Part shown: positions 53,387-53,863 of the stretch, in pieces | How positions within the stretch are numbered: the stretch's first letter is position 1 | Layout: every line of letters starts with the position of its first letter | Assembly: GCA_019322805.1 (NCBI GenBank) | Contig: JAHWIC010000005.1 | Coordinates: forward strand, 1 to 53,863 | Reading direction: 5' to 3' | Origin: Candidatus Woesearchaeota archaeon | GTDB lineage: Archaea; Nanobdellota; Nanobdellia; Woesearchaeales; JAHWIC01 | DNA length: 53,863 bases | Translations under genes and position numbers: made by a program | The notes under the pieces: model-generated | Database searches by the model: none | Told to the model about the DNA's origin: nothing | The model's input: only the letters and a program-made list of their open reading frames with translations

Positions 53387-53863
53387 ATGAGCAAAGGTCA
53401 AACAGATAGACTTAGTAAACAACATGAACAGTCTGGCGGTCCTAAGGGTATTTTTGGCAAGAACGCACAAAAACACGAAGTTTCTGTCACAGAAGCTAGT
53501 AAAAAGGTTTTTGATGAATTGAAGAAAGCTTATCCTCAGCTTAATTTCAGATACCGAACTAAGATTCCCAAGAAAGAAATAAATGACGAACTTAATAAAA
53601 TTGATTCCCGATTAGGAAAAGCATTGTATGTAAAGAACGCAAAAATCAGGCCTGATGGGGGCATCATTGAGGTTGAAGATGATAAAGGTAAATGGAGGAT
53701 AATTTTGGTGGTTGAGGCAAAACATCAAGGAAAAGATGTCGAGAATATTCAAGCTGGCAAGAAGGTAGGAAAAAATAAAGACCAAGATTTAATGGTCGCA
53801 GGTAATGCCATTGAAAGGGTTCATAAAAATATAAATGAAATACGGAATATGATGTTAAAAGAA
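53387..53863 (+). CDS. EcoRI-family type II restriction endonuclease (3' end outside the window)
   Basis: 159 codons are visible of an expected 275-280. The protein aligns with EcoRI without large gaps: SNRLTEQHK-like start (DRLSKQHEQSGG), GIFG, YPQLNFRYRTKIPKKEIN and KIRPDGGIIEVEDD then KWRIILVVEAKHQGKDVENI. Catalytic Asp90, Glu110 and Lys112 correspond to EcoRI Asp91, Glu111, Lys113. AGNAIERVHKNINEI keeps the recognition residues (Asn140, Glu143, Arg144 for Asn141, Glu144, Arg145). Cleavage at GAATTC is therefore likely. The partner adenine methyltransferase should follow outside the window. Confidence 0.95.
   Translation, partial: MSKGQTDRLSKQHEQSGGPKGIFGKNAQKHEVSVTEASKKVFDELKKAYPQLNFRYRTKIPKKEINDELNKIDSRLGKALYVKNAKIRPDGGIIEVEDDKGKWRIILVVEAKHQGKDVENIQAGKKVGKNKDQDLMVAGNAIERVHKNINEIRNMMLKE

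Larger units (their letters stand above)
53176..53863 (+). mobile_element. Left part of a long-type cassette with an EcoRI-like gene (runs off the window)
   Basis: The left end TTTTTTTCTCGCC (53176-53188) continues into CTCGGCGTACTTTTGGGAGG (53200-53219), matching the left end at 43167-43212. The matching right end should lie beyond base 53863. Confidence 0.7.

Noticed and set aside
1..53863. rRNA, tRNA or known riboswitch genes
   Set aside because: I looked for tRNA-like GTTCRANNC arms with acceptor stems and for rRNA signatures and saw none convincing; a tRNAscan-SE and Rfam run would settle it.

Overview
The window looks like part of the chromosome of a small-genome archaeon of the DPANN group, probably Woesearchaeota- or Pacearchaeota-like (inferred). 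It is AT-rich. Most genes or operons have an archaeal TATA box, often in the context CGAAAnnTTTATA, and many start codons lie 20-30 bases after it (leaderless). Archaeal proteins include a family B DNA polymerase interrupted by an intein, endonuclease Q with a PCNA-binding tail, an A24 prepilin peptidase, PGF-pre-PGF-type and propeller surface proteins, and a DUF131 membrane protein.

Layout. (1) 1-15.1 kb is accessory: a helix-turn-helix protein and its partner, an HNH endonuclease, a 6.8-kb defence block (NgoPII-type restriction enzyme, C5 methyltransferase, Vsr, two more nucleases, KTSC, OLD-family nuclease), then poorly known membrane or regulatory genes. (2) 15.2-29.75 kb is ordinary core genome: cupredoxin lipoprotein, endonuclease Q, thioredoxin-like protein, an NfnAB/SudAB-like pair, NYN-domain protein, thioredoxin reductase, PolB with intein, prepilin peptidase and two HIT proteins. 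Three copies of a cloverleaf-like repeat lie between these genes. (3) 29.8-53.86 kb is again accessory: at least four toxin-antitoxin pairs, TspO, a T4-endonuclease-V-type DNA repair enzyme, a dehydrogenase with a methyltransferase, a membrane protease with a TIR-like protein, very large surface proteins and, at the right edge, a clear EcoRI homologue.

The most striking signal is in the accessory parts. Each gene or small operon is bracketed by its own inverted repeat, usually 13-17 bp and often perfect, whose sequence is unique to that cassette. Successive cassettes are separated by a recurring element of about 100-240 bp. It has a core close to TAACGATGTTA, then a long bulged hairpin and a short trailing hairpin, and usually ends in AGTT where the next cassette's repeat begins. 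Nearly identical separators lie next to unrelated genes up to 27 kb apart. The layout closely resembles an integron cassette array with attC sites. It differs in its long cassette-specific ends, the promoter carried by most cassettes, the mixed gene orientation, and a second, multi-branched 'long' end type used by multi-gene cargo. No integrase is visible here. I call it an integron-like cassette array of about 20 cassettes, split by the core block; integrons have been reported from archaea, so the novelty lies in the architecture rather than the concept.

Cargo is dominated by defence, stabilisation and surface functions. I saw no rRNA, tRNA, CRISPR array or transposase gene.
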